Source: Gottschalkiaceae bacterium SANA (GTDB lineage Bacteria; Bacillota; Clostridia; Tissierellales; GPF-1). Taken from it: a stretch of 64,000 nucleotides of DNA. Numbering within the stretch: position 1 is the stretch's first letter; each line of letters opens with the position of its first letter. The stretch is from NCBI GenBank assembly GCA_036323355.1, contig AP028876.1:1364001-1428000 (forward strand). Direction: 5' to 3'. Below the pieces are notes generated by a model. The model searched no databases, was not told the origin of the DNA, and worked only from the letters and a program-made list of their open reading frames with translations. This document shows, in pieces, positions 63,637 through 64,000 of the stretch. The position numbers were made by a program, and so were the translations under genes.

Positions 63637-64000
63637 ATGAAAAAGGTAGCTTTATTTTTAGCAATTTTAATGGTGGCAATGGCATTCGCGGGATGTGGTG
63701 CAGAGGCAGAAACAAGCAAGGTGGCAGCAATTAAAGAAGCAGGCCAGTTGGTACTGGGAACTTCAGCAGATTACCCGCCATACGAATTCCACAAAATGGT
63801 TGAAGGCGAAGACAAAATCGTTGGATTTGATATCATGATCGCACAAAAAATCGCCGATGAAATGGGCGTTGAATTGGTAATCAAGGATATGGCATTTGAT
63901 GGATTGATCGCGGCGCTTCAAGGCGGTAAGGTTGATATGGTTATTGCTGGAATGTCCGCAAAACCAGAACGTGAAGAAGTGGTTGATTTCACCAATGAGT
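63637..64000 (+). CDS. Polar amino acid ABC transporter substrate-binding lipoprotein (3' truncated)
   Basis: This family 3 solute-binding protein delivers a polar amino acid to an ABC importer. The visible 121 residues have a signal peptide with lipobox (MVAMAFAGCG, lipidated Cys near residue 20), then LVLGTSADYPPYEF, the family signature GFDIMIAQKIADEMG, and GLIAALQGGKVDMVIAGMSAKPERE. GAGGAGGAAACAAA precedes the ATG. The gene runs off the window. The T-box upstream ties its expression to charging of one tRNA. Confidence 0.92.
   Translation, partial: MKKVALFLAILMVAMAFAGCGAEAETSKVAAIKEAGQLVLGTSADYPPYEFHKMVEGEDKIVGFDIMIAQKIADEMGVELVIKDMAFDGLIAALQGGKVDMVIAGMSAKPEREEVVDFTNE

Overview
This window reads as a low-to-medium GC member of the Bacillota, most likely an anaerobic Clostridia-type bacterium. 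The evidence is strong AGGAGG ribosome binding sites, TTG and GTG starts, Bacillota-type gene order (rplU-prp-rpmA-obgE, comEC-holA-rpsT-lepA-hemW-hrcA-grpE-dnaK-dnaJ-prmA-rsmE-mtaB, rpsU-yqeY-phoH-ybeY-dgkA-era-recO-glyS-ppsR), an L27 precursor with its Prp protease, CIRCE/HrcA heat-shock control, a T-box leader, S-layer homology (SLH) domains and a complete selenocysteine-decoding gene set. Sporulation genes that sit inside these blocks in spore formers (a spoIVF-type protease upstream of rplU, gpr/spoIIP between rpsT and lepA, yqfC/yqfD before phoH) are absent, so a non-sporulating lineage is likely.

Layout. Positions 1-9480 hold the end of minE, mgsA, a radical SAM pair, an RNase E/G protein, the L21/L27 ribosomal operon, obgE, yhbY, nadD, yqeK, rsfS and a YheO-type regulator. 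Positions 9481-18208 hold a D-Ala-D-Ala carboxypeptidase on the minus strand, comEA, then selD (itself a selenoprotein read through an in-frame UGA), selA and selB, a two-component system and tRNA-Sec. Together these supply selenophosphate, the Sec-tRNA and its dedicated elongation factor.

Positions 18209-30090 are the main accessory region. Two cyclic-di-GMP-I (GEMM) riboswitches, each followed by an intrinsic terminator, precede a secreted 870-residue protein with a His/Asp/Gly-rich head and a two-gene unit encoding a 1928-residue SLH-anchored protein with Asp-box and Ig-like modules plus an 878-residue secreted beta-sandwich protein. This looks like a c-di-GMP-controlled cell-surface structure, with the SLH protein as the only visible anchor.

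Positions 30191-35250 hold a Usp-like protein, a Xaa-Pro peptidase, a divergent dehydrogenase pair facing a GntR/UTRA regulator with a clear operator region, and a small exported orphan. Positions 35317-57433 are the conserved housekeeping block: DNA uptake channel, DNA polymerase delta, translation factors, chaperones, rRNA and tRNA modification, GTPases, repair and glycyl-tRNA synthetase. Positions 57468-64000 hold a HAD phosphatase, nicotinate phosphoribosyltransferase, a histidine phosphatase followed by seven exact 29-bp tandem repeats that each fold as a GAAA-capped hairpin, a dihydroorotate-dehydrogenase-like protein, hflX, and a T-box leader in front of a truncated polar amino acid ABC transporter binding protein.
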